A DNA stretch of 64,000 nucleotides from Aquipseudomonas alcaligenes (lineage in GTDB: Bacteria > Pseudomonadota > Gammaproteobacteria > Pseudomonadales > Pseudomonadaceae): contig NZ_FTNW01000001.1 of assembly GCF_900156545.1 (NCBI RefSeq), forward strand, positions 372,001-436,000. The letters run 5' to 3'. Shown piece after piece: positions 63,794 to 64,000 of this stretch. The position numbers were made by a program, and so were the translations under genes. Below the pieces are notes generated by a model that was given only the letters and a program-made list of their open reading frames with translations, made no database searches and was not told where the DNA came from. Within the stretch, counting starts at the first letter, position 1, and every line of letters starts with the position of its first letter.

Positions 63794-64000
63794 ATGGCGA
63801 CGATCAAGCACTACAAGGTGGTTGCCGCCCTGCCTGCCGTCTTGGAGCCGAACTCCATCTACCTGGTTCGTGTTGGGGCTGGGTATGAGCAGTTCGTTAC
63901 CAATGGCAGCGGCACGGTGGTGGCCTATCCGCTGAACATGCCCCGGGCTGTACCGTTCTGGAAGAGCGACGGCACCCGCGAGGACATTCCCCTGACAACC
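63794..64000 (+). CDS. Tail fibre-like protein, paralogue B (partial)
   Basis: The ATG at 63794 opens a frame to the window edge (69 codons). MATIKHYKVVAALPAVLEPN and SIYLVRVGAGYEQFVTNGSG align with the start of the preceding gene, showing a tandem duplication. The rest of the fibre lies outside the window. Confidence 0.75.
   Translation, partial: MATIKHYKVVAALPAVLEPNSIYLVRVGAGYEQFVTNGSGTVVAYPLNMPRAVPFWKSDGTREDIPLTT

Larger units (their letters stand above)
25155..64000. mobile_element. Lambdoid siphovirus-type prophage, left part (right end not in window)
   Basis: From the 3' end of tRNA-Leu the window holds integrase, excisionase, left early operon, cI/cro control region, replication genes, holin, terminase, head and tail genes in lambda order, with no chromosomal gene after 25155. 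Structural and replication genes appear intact with no frameshifts other than the programmed one at 54677. Endolysin, Rz-type genes and attR were not seen and presumably lie beyond 64000. Confidence 0.93.

Overview
The window is high-GC Pseudomonas chromosome (about 25 kb) followed by the left 38.8 kb of a lambdoid siphovirus-type prophage that runs off the right edge. The order lpxH-ppiB-glnS-cysS ... folD-tRNA-Arg-tRNA-His-tRNA-Leu, an AmpC-type beta-lactamase and putP point to Pseudomonas, plausibly the mendocina/oleovorans/alcaligenes side of the genus. That species-level guess is inference, not a measured match.

Chromosomal part (1-25154). A gene tail (1-127) ends at a strong terminator, then putP (proline uptake), an RlmI-like SAM methyltransferase and a convergent flavodoxin. 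Leftward genes follow: an SPFH/Band-7 membrane protein, lpxH (lipid A) and ppiB. Rightward glnS-cysS are abutting tRNA synthetase genes. From memory, cysS and folD are neighbours in P. aeruginosa; here about 13.7 kb lies between them: a UvrD-like helicase, ampC without ampR, an FKBP isomerase, a GGDEF-EAL protein, an AcoR-type sigma-54 activator and, divergent from it, a six-gene ABC transporter with the GlpSTPQUV (glycerol) architecture. The intergenic region between activator and transporter carries a near-consensus sigma-54 promoter and six TGTTCA boxes. folD and a three-tRNA operon close this part.

Prophage (25155 to beyond 64000). It sits at the 3' end of tRNA-Leu(TAG). Left arm: integrase, AlpA-like excisionase, small metabolic and zinc-motif proteins, an AT-rich cargo gene (28911-29909, DUF4238-like) and a long leftward early operon (about 36620 down to 30509) with an exported TAXI-type binding protein first and two DNA methyltransferase-family proteins at its far end. 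Control region: cI (S24 peptidase-type repressor) and cro are divergent across three operators of the form ATAGG-N4-CCTAT; two more lie 2.6 kb away over a strong leftward promoter, a lambda-like OR/OL layout. Two LexA boxes (30348, 36730) put further genes under SOS control. Between them, transcribed with cI, lies hicA-hicB plus a SecB-like chaperone, which reads as a toxin-antitoxin-chaperone (TAC) module.

Right arm: CII-like regulator, DnaT-like and DnaC-like replication proteins, a second tyrosine recombinase, a candidate late regulator followed by a promoter-terminator pair, holin, terminase (DUF1441 plus GpA-type TerL), gpW, portal, a fused ClpP-like protease/major capsid protein, decoration protein, head-tail and tail genes. 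The tail chaperone has a canonical T TTT TTC slippery site giving a -1 frameshift extension that ordinary ORF calling misses. Several intrinsic terminators lie inside the late operon, consistent with antitermination. Endolysin, Rz and attR are not in the window.
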